Of a DNA stretch of 64,000 nucleotides, positions 50,012 to 61,600 are shown piece after piece. The stretch is from Rhyacichthys aspro (taxonomy: Eukaryota; Chordata; Actinopteri; Gobiiformes; Rhyacichthyidae). A program made the translations under genes and the position numbers. The stretch spans positions 23,703,394 through 23,767,393 of the forward strand of contig CM072148.1 of assembly GCA_036850595.1 (NCBI GenBank). Direction: 5' to 3'. A model generated the notes under the pieces. The model searched no databases, was not told the origin of the DNA, and worked only from the letters and a program-made list of their open reading frames with translations. Every line of letters starts with the position of its first letter. Within the stretch, counting starts at the first letter, position 1.

Positions 50012-52865
50012 ACGGTGACGGAAATCTCGTGAGATCAAAACGAGAACAGCCGTCAGTGAAAGTTGTGAAAAAACAACTGCAGCGGCTGAAACGCCCACTT
50101 GTCAGCGGGTAAAGGACACCTGGCTGGCTTTGATTAGTGTTGATCAGAAACGTAACGCACTGACACTTCACTGCCCCCCATTCCACCAGCACCCCACTCA
50201 CTCAGCCCCCCACTCCTCCACCTCCTCCTTTATGTTAAGTTTTAATGGTAGAAACTGTTTGTGCTGCTGTCAAATATAGAGAACACCATCATTTACGACA
50301 TTTTGCATAATATACGATGACTTTATGGGATATTAAATGCGTAAACTTAGGGATAAGGCCAAAGACTTCTGCTAAAAGCGCCATACCTACAGTGTCCCGA
50401 AGTGCACAATTTACAATAAGTCTGTGATAGTTTCACACGAGGCAAAACCCTTATAATATCAATTAAATTGATTTGTTTGATATACATCAAACACATGCGA
50501 GAAGTGCACTTCAGACGTGATCTGAGTCACAAACTGTCCGGCTTGACAACAAACGTCTTTCTCCGCCTCCTGCTGCTGCTGTCTGCTCTCGTCTACAATC
50601 CAGGCGAGGCGCAGTTCATCCCGAACGCACCTACTACTAAAATCAGCTGATATACCTTCACAGAAAAGACGGCAACAACTGTCACACCAACAACAAACAA
50701 GAGCTAGTAAAAAGAAAGAGCAGCAACAGATTTCAATAGAAATGTATCTAATAGAAAACCTCCACATCAGTAGCACCTTCAAGCACCAGATTTTCAGTGT
50801 TATACTATATTCTAAAGGCTTTTGCAGAGGGATTTGTTGATATATCATTTCTATCCTGAGTTATAGGTCATTTTACACAAAAAAAAAAAATTTTTCAAGG
50901 CTATTGTCAGTATTCTCTAATTTAGTAAAGCACAAAATAAGATATCCAAATTAAAATTGCTTCTGTGTTGGCCACACCTAAATTTTCATATGGCCCTACC
51001 TGGCAAACCCTTATTAAAAATTCTGCAGGTATTCTGCATGTAAACTTAGGCATAACGCCTCAGACCTCTGTTTAAAGCACAATATCTATTGTGTTCAGGA
51101 AGAGCACTTCATGACTGTGGTAGATTCACAAAAGGCAAAGCTCTTATAATATCAGTTATATAGAATCCAGCAGAGGCACAGGTCATGTTGAACGGACCTA
51201 TGCTTGTCTGTTTTTTTGTTGTTTTGTGTAATGTGGAATAAAAAAGAAAAAGCCCTAATGCAAATTTAGGTCGCTACGTCCTTTGTTCAGCATCCGTTTC
51301 AGACTCCTCAGAGGCTACTTACCATTAAAATATGTGAGAGCCATGGGAGTGCATGGTAGACCAACACCCCTGCACGTTTAACAGCTTCCCATTGTTTAAA
51401 GACAAGTACATATGGCCATAAAAGTTTATCATTTGAAAACATGACCGCTGTTTCCAAATTCTCATTAAGCGTTTTTTATCCTCATGCTTGTGTATATTTA
51501 AAACAGATTGAATTATTTCTGTTTTCAAACATAAGAAATAAAATGTCTCTCATTGGCATTTAACAGTGTTAAAAGATTAATAACATCTTCAGTTATGTAA
51601 CAACAGGGTTAGAAAGAATAGCTTGTGCTTCTTCAGTCAATTCTTAATGCACTGCTAAACACAAACAAACATCTGTTACTGCATTTTATCATTTTTTTGC
51701 CCAATAATTCTTTATGGAACTTCTGCATATATCTTCTATGTGCCCTGTGTATGTGTGTGTGAACGATCGGAGCTGAAATCAGTGCTTTGACAGAATGTGG
51801 CAGAACTAGTTAGTCATGTTGAATGTAGTGTATGTGAACAAGAGCACTCAGAGTGACTCGTGACAGGAACTGTGTGGATCTTAGTGGGTCCAGTCTCACA
51901 TTTAACTGCGGCTTTGAGGAGCATCAGTACCGACCCCCACCGCGTGACACTGCATCAGGAGAGGAAGCAGGTGTGTGAGCAGAATGTAAAACAGTACATA
52001 GGATTGTGTCTTGTCTGTTTTACTCTGATACTTGTGTTTGTAAGATCACTATGTAAACTTAACATTAACTGCACCCTGAGCAACATAAATTCAGGTCCTT
52101 TTAGAATGTATAAAAGGTCTAAAAAAGGTTTTGTAAAGGGTCTGTGATGTGTAATGGGGACTGTTTTATTGACTCACTTCCAGTGCTTCCCTCTCCAGTG
52201 TCAGGAATATGTTACAGAATAAAAATAAAAGCTGTCCCAAAGTCTTTTTTTTCCAGGAAGTAACATGTTGACCATCTGGTTGTTTGCCTCATTTCTAATT
52301 TTGCCTGTCTTTAACCCAACTGGTCAATCCGACAGCTTTGTTGGGGTCTGGCTCTGTAGAAATAACTTGAATTGAATTCCCTCACAACGCAGTTTTCCCA
52401 AACCAGTTCTTCAGTGCATCCCAACCCTGTTACATTTTTTTTTTTTATCTCTTAAACTTGTGAATAGATGACTGAGTGGCTTCTGTCACAGTGCTTCAGA
52501 GATTGCAATTTAAAAGATCTATGTGATGATGAGTAAATAAAAATTAAATAGTGTTAGAAAAGTTATTCTGGACATAGTTTGATATATAGATAAGTTGATT
52601 TGTCTTCCTGGAGTCAGTTGAGATTGTATCTTCACAGATGGAGTGGTTTACATACTGTTTGTATTGTGTTATGACCAAGATGACAGAGAATCTCAAGTTT
52701 TTTAAAAGTTTTTTTTCTTTACTTGTTGTAGAGGTTCATTTTTACTAGAAATATATAAACTATTGTCACACTAAAGCTAACTGAGAGCTAACTGATAATC
52801 TAATGACATTCATTAACGCTGTTTCCACATATTTTATATCCATTATTTGTTCCTCCCATAGAGCT
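50012..52865. other. Spacer right of the Gypsy element
   Basis: Contains two diverged direct copies of a 125-bp unit (50340-50466 and 51040-51166), each running gtaaacttagg...cttataatatca. A leader-like open frame at 50468-50650 (FLRLLLLLSALV) has no supporting context. A possible non-coding first exon for the gene at 52866 would end near 51970 (gaagcag|gtgtgtgag), but this is weak. Confidence 0.45.
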
Positions 52866-53156
52866 ATGGGCAGCTCCTCTTCTAAAAGGAAGTTTATTTG
52901 GCAGAAGAAAAAGTCCCCAGTGGTTAAAGTCTGGAGTCGACTGAAGAGGTCGCAGCTGAGAAAGAAAGGCAAAAGGAAGAGCTTTATGTCTCTGGACAAA
53001 CTAGGACTGGACAGAGTGAAAAGGCAGAAAAAGAGGCTGTCCCTGGGAAACCTCCAGAAGACCTCGGTCTCCAGCGCTTCTCGTGCAAAGGACAAGAAAG
53101 TGCAGAAGGAGAAGAGGAGCTTATCTCTGCCTGTGAATCCCCTCATGAAAGATTAA
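52866..53156 (+). CDS. Candidate small basic protein, possibly N-myristoylated
   Basis: I do not recognise this protein. An ATG in good context (purine at -3, G at +4) opens 96 codons starting MGSSSSKRK, which fits an N-myristoylation signal followed by a basic patch. Serine lies at position 6 as such signals prefer. The rest is very rich in Lys, Arg and Ser (KVWSRLKRSQLRKKGKRK; KRQKKRLSLGNLQ). RKSF and KRLSL resemble basophilic kinase sites. There is no signal peptide or membrane segment. A strong splice acceptor (ttgttcctcccatag) ends five bases before the ATG, and AATAAA follows at 53261-53266, so it looks like the last, coding exon of a two-or-more-exon gene. GC content is higher than its surroundings. 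It could still be a chance frame or a retained fragment. Confidence 0.4.
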   Translation: MGSSSSKRKFIWQKKKSPVVKVWSRLKRSQLRKKGKRKSFMSLDKLGLDRVKRQKKRLSLGNLQKTSVSSASRAKDKKVQKEKRSLSLPVNPLMKD

Positions 53157-53260
53157 AGACTAGAGCTAATATCATCTCACCGGACAGCTCAGGACAAAGA
53201 CCAGGACACTGGGGTGTGGACATTTAATTTAAAAGACAAGAGACACACAAGTCAGTGTGA

Positions 53261-53266
53261 AATAAA
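53261..53266 (+). terminator. Poly(A) signal after the small gene
   Basis: AATAAA lies about 105 bp past the stop codon of the candidate small gene, followed by an A-rich stretch. Confidence 0.45.
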
Positions 53267-54870
53267 ACAAAAAAATATAGATCTTAAACCAACTGTGGAC
53301 ACAACTCTTAAAATGTTGATTGTTAGACTGTCAGAAAAAGGGCACTTAGGCACAACGACAAACTGAAAATGAGCTCATGGAAGAACAAAGACTTAAAAAT
53401 AGGGAGCAAGTTAAAAAAAAAAAAAGTTTTGATTTTCTTTTACTTTCTTTGGCTATGACCCTAATAAAAAGAATCACTGTGCCTATAAAGTGACAATCTG
53501 GGATTTCTGAAGCAGTGTATGTGGAGCTTGAGTCTAGTGAGAAGAACGGGTGTGTATGAATGCTCTTTACTCTCATGGAAAATGACCATTTAAAACAGAG
53601 TGTTTCCTCAACAATAACCATCCTTTTAGAAGTACTCCACATCCAGGACATGGATGTTATTGTGGCGGGGGGTCCATGGCTACAGGTGTGTGGGTAAAAA
53701 AATACTGTGCTCTATAGTACCCAAATCTCCTCCGATCATAGCCATTGTTCATACACAACTCCACACACATACTAATCTACTACAGGTAATATACTAACTA
53801 CACACAGGTACCACATACAGATCTGGTTTAAAAATCACTTTTCAATATCACTTTTATGTGTATGTACATATCTATGAGCATGTGTTTTCTTTGCAGTCAG
53901 TTATTAGGTACAAATATCAGTCTTAGCAGCACATGATAACAATAAAAATGCTCACATGAAGAAATATACAGCTCCAATTTCAGAACAGGTATGAGGTACG
54001 AGCTTTGGACACGTCCACATTTACAGCTGCCACACTTTCATGCGTCATTTATACTGCAGCAGCTAAAATATCACCAATGTATTGAATTGAGGTTTTGATG
54101 CAAAAAATAAAAAAACAAAAATCAGAAAACAAGCTGCAATTAGCAAAAATAAGGAAATAAGAAACATCCAGTGTTCATGAACATTATAATAAAATCTGAT
54201 CACTTTGTTTTCAGATTTTATTTTCCAAAACAAAAAAAAAAGTGGATTTCTGGGTTTCTTTTTTTCTTCTTCAGAATTCTCACACTGAACATGCTGAGCA
54301 GTTTCCATGACAAGCAGTCAGTCCCAAAGCAACCTATGAACCTATTAATGGCACAGCAACAATTCATTAATATTGTATGACCAATTCATTAAAACCGATT
54401 CTCCATTTATGTGGTGTGGACATAACCTGAGCCTTTCACTTTGACAGCATTTAAAACTCCTGTAGCAACATCTAAAAACTATGAGAAAACCATAAAAACC
54501 TTTTCATAATAAGTTACATGTGTTACCATTTGTAAATGAGTAATTGTTGTGTTGTTGTATATGAGGACTGAGATTGGCCTCAGTACTCTTTCCACAAGTT
54601 CACACAGCTCAGCAGACGTCCTGTTAGGGCCGTCCTCCACTTGTCTTGTCCAAACAGGAAAGACTCCATCGAAGTCTGGCATGGCTCTTTGTGTCGACTT
54701 GTGGATGTCAGAGTGAGAGTCCTTACTGTGTGACAATTTGTGCTGGATAGATTTTTACCACACACAAACACTGCCTCTTTTTTTAAATAAGAAACAGCTC
54801 TTAAAGTCTGCCCGTATGTGCATCAGGACCTGTCAGGTCCCTGAGTCCTGTTGGAGGAGGCCAGCCCGTC
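53267..54870. other. Spacer, no gene recognised
   Basis: AT-rich with several A runs and no domains. The frames here look random. Confidence 0.5.
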
Positions 54871-54945
54871 TCAGCGCCTGGAGCCGCTGCAGATGAGGGG
54901 CGTCCCGTTGCTCCTCTCCACTGCCTCCCCACTAGACTTATTGTT
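54871..54945 (-). CDS. Candidate terminal exon of an unidentified minus-strand gene
   Basis: On the minus strand a strong pyrimidine tract (about 45 bases, mostly C and T) ends in GTCTGTAG. It is followed by 24 codons, NNKSSGEAVERSNGTPLICS then GSRR, and TGA. GC content rises in the exon. I cannot name the protein or find upstream exons between here and lpar2, so it could belong to a short gene, to an alternative end of lpar2, or be spurious. Confidence 0.25.
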   Translation of the reverse strand, partial: NNKSSGEAVERSNGTPLICSGSRR

Positions 54946-57900
54946 CTACAGACATAACAGAGAAGGAGGCAGGAGAGAAAGAGAGGACAGATGGAAGGGT
55001 TTAATACAGAGAGGGAAGAGAAGAGAAAATATGGGTTATGGGTCATGTTTCAGTATAAGATAAGACAATCCGTGACCTGTAATCATTAAATACAGACCAT
55101 TCAACCACATGGAGAAGAGTGACGCATTTATTAAATTTAGGTTTGACAAAGCTGTACAAAAATAAACTTTAAATGCTTTTTTCTCATTTAAAAGAAGGTT
55201 GAGAAACATGAAAAGAGTGATAAAAAACTGAACAATCTGAAGTCCTGTCTTGGTCAACAGCCATATGCTCTTTTTGTTGTGTTCAGTGGACAGTTATTAC
55301 AGAGTTACTACAAGAAGCAAATACAATCTATAGGAGAAAATGTTCTATTCTTTAGCACTTTGTATAGAAGAATACTAACCATTTAAAAGATGTAGAAATG
55401 ACTGCCAAATTTGTACAATCACAGCACAGAACAAAGAGCCAATGCAAATCAAAGTAAAGCACTCCTTTCCCTCCCCCATGCCTTCACAAAGGATGATATG
55501 TCCAGATATGTAAAACATGTTCAGAGAATCAGTGCAGACACACAGCTGCCTTCCTGTTAGAGTTACACACAAACACACTCAGGGCAGAGCCACCAGCATC
55601 AACACATCTGGAGCACTTTATGACTGCAGCAGGACAATAAGGAACGGTTGCGTCAGCCATTTCCAGGAATCTGGGTACTTTAACAAAAGAAACATGAGCC
55701 GGAAGAAGTGCCACAGAGAGTCTTGTTCACTGAGACGGCGCAGAGTGAGCCAAGGCCACTCCTGTCCTGGATATGAAATGTACAGAGATAAATGTCTCCC
55801 AAGTGTCAGGGTCTGCACGATGAGCCACAAAGCTCCTTCAGGTGCAGTGTGTAAAATAATTAATGTTTAACATTTATTTGGGGGTAAACTGGGAGAAGCC
55901 ATGTGGAAATTATGCATCATTGCAGGTATTACTCTTTCCACCCACAAAATTACAAATAAGAGGAGTAACGGGGTTTTAGCTGAGGTGGGGCTAATGAGTG
56001 TGTGATTCAGAGACAACAGCATAATTCTAAGCTCCACTTCCTGGTATAACTGAGGAATATTCAATGCCTTTAGTTACAATAAAGAACACTTACGCTCTCA
56101 AGACCATGAGCATTTTTTGTAGCACACTGTAAAAGTCACCTGGAAACTCACTGGGTCGTAAAGTGTTTTATTTTTGGTTCTGCCCCCCGCCCCCCAGAAC
56201 ATCTATGTAGCCGTTTTGACAAGCTACAAACTGTGAAATGTTCAAACTGAAGCAGTGACAATGCTTCGATATGCACCGCAGAAGATTATTTTAGGTGTGA
56301 CATGGGCCTTAAAGAGAGATGGTGGTGAAGTGGTTCTGCTCCTGACCCATGATGTTGTTACAGTGACAGTTAGCTTACACCAGTTATAGCACTGTTTATT
56401 GCAGACAGAGCACAGCCTTCTACCATAAACTTCAAATGGCACTTGCAGACCTTGTGGCTTATCTTGATATTAATACTAAAGTCTAACCAAACTGGGACTT
56501 TAAATTATGCTTTAGACCAACAATGCAAACAAGATGCATTTGTCATGTGCATGTGGCAGGCTTGTACATAACCAGCTCACAGTCCACTCTATTTTATTGT
56601 TAATTTAACTCTCGGTCCTGTACACTTTCACTAACTCTACACTAAACAAGACTTAACTTTTCAACAGTGACACATTACAAAAAAGATTTTCAATTTTTTA
56701 AATTGACAAAAGGCAGGGATAAACCGGCTACTCCAGTTTTAAATAAACAAACAAAAAAAAGAGCAGACTCATACTAACCTGTGAGTTAATTTAACAATAA
56801 TGATTTTTTTTCTCTCCTCCAAATGCACCAGGGCCACAGTAATCCATGCTCTGGTACAGACTGCTCACACAAAGCAGACAGGACACAGCTGCACTTAACT
56901 ACATTCCAGTTTGCTTTATGCGAGCGCACACTTGGTTCTACAGCACAAACTACAAATGCAAACATGGCCAAAATATTGTCATGGTAAGAATATGACTGGT
57001 TAATAAATCAGTCAGGAATCCCTGTAATAGGACAATGCAGTGATCTGAGCTCAGATCATTCCTGAGTGTTTATATATAAGATATGCAGGATATGCATTAA
57101 AATTACATTAATTCCCTCACAGTTGAAATCCCTTTACGTCAACGCCTATTAGAAAAAATCTAGAAAAAAGTGGAGGTGAATGTAAACTGTAAACATGGTC
57201 TCCTTTGCCTGGAGCTCACTTTTTCCTTTTTGTTTCCATGGGAATGTGTGGCTCTCAGCCGTTTACAGCTCAAGGACATCAGGAAAGTTGACAGTTGACT
57301 GAAGTTTTCTCAAAAGCCAGAGTAAACCAGAACTTAAATTTTGTTCACTGGAAAGGATTAAGAACATGGACAAGGCCAGGTATGGATATTTTTTATGATT
57401 TTAACACACAACGATAAAAAGATGATGCCAGTTTTTACTTATTGTCACTATGTGTTACTTTTTCCTGTGTGTGTAATCAAGGCCCCCTTTAATGCACGGG
57501 CTAGGCTTGGCTGAAGCCCAGAGGCCTATGAAGGTTAGGGGCAGGGGAAGAAAACTGACTTTTCCCCTTTACCATAGTTCAACGTTAAAAGGTGCTTTTT
57601 AATCTGCAAAAAAGGTTAAGATATATTTAAAAACAAGATGGGGTATGATAACATTTAGCATTGAAATTAAAGGTCCTTTTGTGCTGTGAGTGATTGCATT
57701 ACTGGCAGATCTGTTATATACAGACTTTGTAGTCTTTTTTTTTACATTTGGGTTATATGTTCTGATAAATGTTGTGCAGTGTCATCTGATTCCTGGCTTC
57801 AGACCCTGGGCAGGAGCTCTTGTTTATGCCTTTATTATTAGAGGTTTAATGGGTTTTTTTGCCTAACACCAACAAGTTTAGACTTAATTTTGGGGTTTAT

Positions 57901-58329
57901 TTTTAAGACTTTAGCGATTTGATGAGCACATCAATAAGTAAGATACATGTTGAGCTGTTTCTATCTCAAGAGTGTAACGAACCATTGTCGTGTTAAGAAA
58001 GAAAAAGAAGAGCTTTTGGCATTTCAAACACAAATAGATACACTTGTGGGGGCCTCCAGAACCTCCAAGTCCCAGGGCCTATTTGTACGATAAGGTGGCC
58101 CTGTGTGTAATGTGTAGATTAAGTCAGGAGAAGAGTAGGCAACAATCAAAGTAGTAATACTTGCATCTTTATAAATGTAAGCGAAATAAAAAAAAAAATA
58201 GAGGTGGATTAATGCTAACAATATTTGTTGAAAGCAGAATATCAGAGTAACATCAGTCTGGAGTCCTGGTGTCAGTACCCTTGTCCTGCCTGAGCAGAAA
58301 AAAGCACAAACAGGAAAATCTGCAGTCAG
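54946..58329. other. Region downstream of lpar2
   Basis: No further exons recognised. Candidate lpar2 poly(A) signals on the minus strand (tttatt) lie at 57896-57901 and 57831-57836, about 430-500 bp past the stop. The segment at about 57480-58090 contains gggcctatttgtacg-type sequence that may be an old repeat. Confidence 0.45.
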
Positions 58330-58634
58330 TTAGTGTCTGTGACTGCTGCTGGCTCCGTTGCTCTCGGACAGTACCTCGTGCTCCAGAGTGTTAAAGTGGA
58401 CCCCAGAGGCGTCGGGCCGGTCGGGTCCACGCCGGCACAGGCAGCACAGCAACTCCTTGAAGGTCCTCCTCATGTCCTGGTCCCTAAACGAGTAGATGAT
58501 GGGATTGACAAAGGAGTTGCACTCGGCCAGCACAAGACAGTACTTCTCATATTGCAGCATGTTGCACTTGTCACAGCCCAGACCGTCCAGGAGCAGAAGG
58601 ACCAGACCAGGTGTCCAGCACAGCACGAAGCATC
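58330..58634 (-). CDS. lpar2: lpar2 coding exon 3
   Basis: Starts GCFVLCWTPGLVLLLLDG, continues with TM7 (CNSFVNPIIYSFRDQDMRRT) and the cytoplasmic tail, and stops at 58330 after ASSSHRH. Acceptor CTTAG. 305 nt. Confidence 0.95.
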
Positions 58635-61600
58635 CTAAGGAGCAAACACAAGACCACTTTAGAATGAACCAAATCTACTGGGAAAGAACCAACCAGAGTT
58701 GACTACCATTAGCCTTGAAATGAGTTGTACCCGTGAAAAATAATCTGAGATAGTCTTCTTGCCAGAACAGGATCTTACTGGAATGCTATAACAGCAACTG
58801 GGTCCAGAAATGCAGGGGACAAAATAAAATATTAAGGAATATTCAATTGTTTGTTTGTTTTCAATTAGTGGTGTCTGTCACTCAGCCTGTGTAATATTTT
58901 TTGCCTCATAAATAAAATAGTAATAAACTGTATTCATCTACAACCTGAGATTGTATGTGTAAGTGGACACACACAACAGACCTGAACTAACCTGTCGGTG
59001 TTGAGATCTTCCATAGACAGCCTTTACAAAGGGCATGTACTTTAGATGAACACCTGGAGGTGTTTGGATGAGGCACCTGTCAGTAACTGCCAGTCACCAG
59101 GTAATTTTCACCAATCAGTGCAGGTTGTTTACATGAGTGACAGGAAAACTGCTGCATAAACTGTCTAACCTAAAACATGCCCATAACTTTCAGTACAACC
59201 ACAGCTTTGGTCTGAACATAAAGTGAAACATACCATTTCTTAATTGATAACCCAGCGTTGATTAAGTCAAATGTTAAATTCATGTTATTTCATGCTACAC
59301 AAAGTACTTGTATACATTCAATTATTCAGCGGGTGCATTTCTAATGAACGCAGGCTGAAGAAGAGTCTGGAGAGGAAGAGAAGGAAGAGGGTGGAGAATG
59401 GATAGTACATTCCTGTGTAGACTGTCCACACAGACATGTCCCAGTGTGGAATGGGTTTAGTCTGTATGATCAGATTTCATCATAGCATTATTGGATTTGA
59501 GGAATTCCCTATGAACACACATCTGAATAAACACACACTGAGGTGTTTGTTAGCCCCAGGACTCTCTCATTTGGCCTCACTATATGTTCTAACCTCAGTT
59601 GCTAAAACTGTGAATAGAGAAAAATACTTTTATAAATATACACAAATGCAGAGCCACATAGCTGAAGAATGTGGTGTAAGCTGGAGAAGACTGTTTAGTG
59701 TCACACTGACTAAAGTATGCAGGTCTTTGTCAGGGCACGTGCAGGCTTTCCCTCCAAAGCATGCCAGACACACACAGCCCAGAGCTGAGCAACAGCTACA
59801 AGTGTAACCTTTTTCAACTCAAGGAATTTCATCCAAAGTGTGTGACAAAAGCCAGAAGAGGCTAAGTAACAGAGAGGGGCAAAGCGTGTTTAACACAAAC
59901 AGTGAAGAAGCACAGCGGTGTGTGGACCAGTGTTTACAGTGTGTTTGCTCAGCCACAGACAAGCTCCAACAGGACAGTGCCCTGATGGAGCTGGAGCTGG
60001 CTTCTAAGAACACTTGTTTCAGAGCATTAGACACCACCATAGAGGCTCAGGGCTTTGTTTAAAGCAATGCAATTTCTGGGAGTAGTCTGCTTGAAAATGT
60101 AAATTTCCAGTTGTTACTTACCATAGGAATGGTAAGTAACAACTGGAAGAAACAAAAGAAAACATAGCATTGTAGCCTACTGAGTTTTGAACTGATTGAA
60201 AGGATTAAAAGATTTGTCATCTTTCACTGGTTACACTGGTGATTTTATTTTTGTATTTAAGGAAACATTTCCTAATAGCTAGATTGTAAAAGGAATCATC
60301 TGAGAAAAAAACAAGACCTTAAGTCTTGTACAGCTAATCACTGGCTTTCATAAAAATTTGAGAAAGGGTCTTTTCCAGCACTGACTGACTGTTTACACAG
60401 AGAAAAAGCTTTCGTGGGATCACATTGGTCTGACACTGCTCTCAGAGACAGAAAGTAAGGTCTAAACTTCAAAATGATACAGCATGTTAGTATTTTGCCG
60501 TGGGGAACTGCTTCAGCAGAAAGGTTTCCTGATGTAACAATATTACAGTTTAAGAAGTCTTTGTGAGATGGATAATGTGGTAACTGCCTGGTGTGTGTGA
60601 GTGAAGTGTGTGAATGTGTGTGTGCACGTGTGTGTGGTGCCAGTCCATACCCAGGATCATGGAGACAGTCTTCATCAGGTTGAACACAGTCTCCTTGTAC
60701 CTCATCTGGGACGTGTGCTGGGACATCTGCTTGCTCTTGTGCCGGACATAGAGGAAGATCCGTGTGTAGACTGCCAACATGATAGAGAAAGTGATGAGGT
60801 TGAGCACAGCCCAGAAGACCAGGTAACTGCGGCTGTAGAGGGGTGCCATGGTAGAGCAGTTGGGCAGGTCACACAGACAGTGCCAGCCCATGGTCGGTAC
60901 CAGGCCCATGATGATGGCCACCAGCCAGATGAAGATGATGATGATGAAGACTCGCCGCGTACTCATCTTACTGTGCAGCTGCATATTGAAGATGGTCTGG
61001 TGCCGCTCCACAGCCACCGCCAGGAGGTTGAGCACCGAGGCCGTCAGGCTGGTGTCGATCAGCCCCTGACGCACAAACCACTGGTACTTGGACAGTTTAA
61101 TGGTCCAGGGCCCAGTGTGGAACATTAGGTGGAGGTAGGACACACCTGGAGGGGCAGGGACAGCTTTAGGGACATGAATAGTTTCTAAAAACGTGTCCTT
61201 GCACATTTCCATACACAACTGTGAACTGAACAGTAAGTAAATCGACTATTTGCAATATCTGCTTATCTGCTCAACTCACTGCTCAAGTATGAAATCTCTT
61301 TGCAGTATTTTATTGTAACTTTTCTTTATATAAAAAAGGGGATCCTTTTTGTTCATAAAAGTCTGTAAATCTGCAAAGGCCAAAGCTGATCCTGGAAGAG
61401 CATTCCAGTCCTTAAGATTCTATTTTCTCTAGCCCCCCCAGACAGCTTGCAAGTTTCCCTAGGATTTTAAAAATTTTGTGATGTTACAAATGATTCCAGC
61501 TCCAACCAGACTGCCACTGGTCCATGTTTGATTATTACACTTGAGCAACTCTGCAGTGGACTAATCAAGATATGATCAATGGATGTGAGAGGCCCCACTT

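Noticed and set aside
50468..50650. Signal-peptide-like open frame (FLRLLLLLSALV)
   Set aside because: The leucine run comes from a ctgctgctgctg stretch. There is no splice or promoter context, and the frame ends after 60 codons.
52766..53146. Minus-strand 126-codon frame overlapping the small basic gene
   Set aside because: It has no splice or poly(A) support on that strand, whereas the plus strand has an acceptor, good start context and an AATAAA.
54479..54736. 85-codon minus frame near 54.5 kb
   Set aside because: No recognisable motif, no splice sites and AT-rich composition.
60601..61128. Plus-strand open frame of 175 codons within lpar2
   Set aside because: Antisense shadow of lpar2 exon 2; the His/Asp-rich composition arises from reversed receptor codons.
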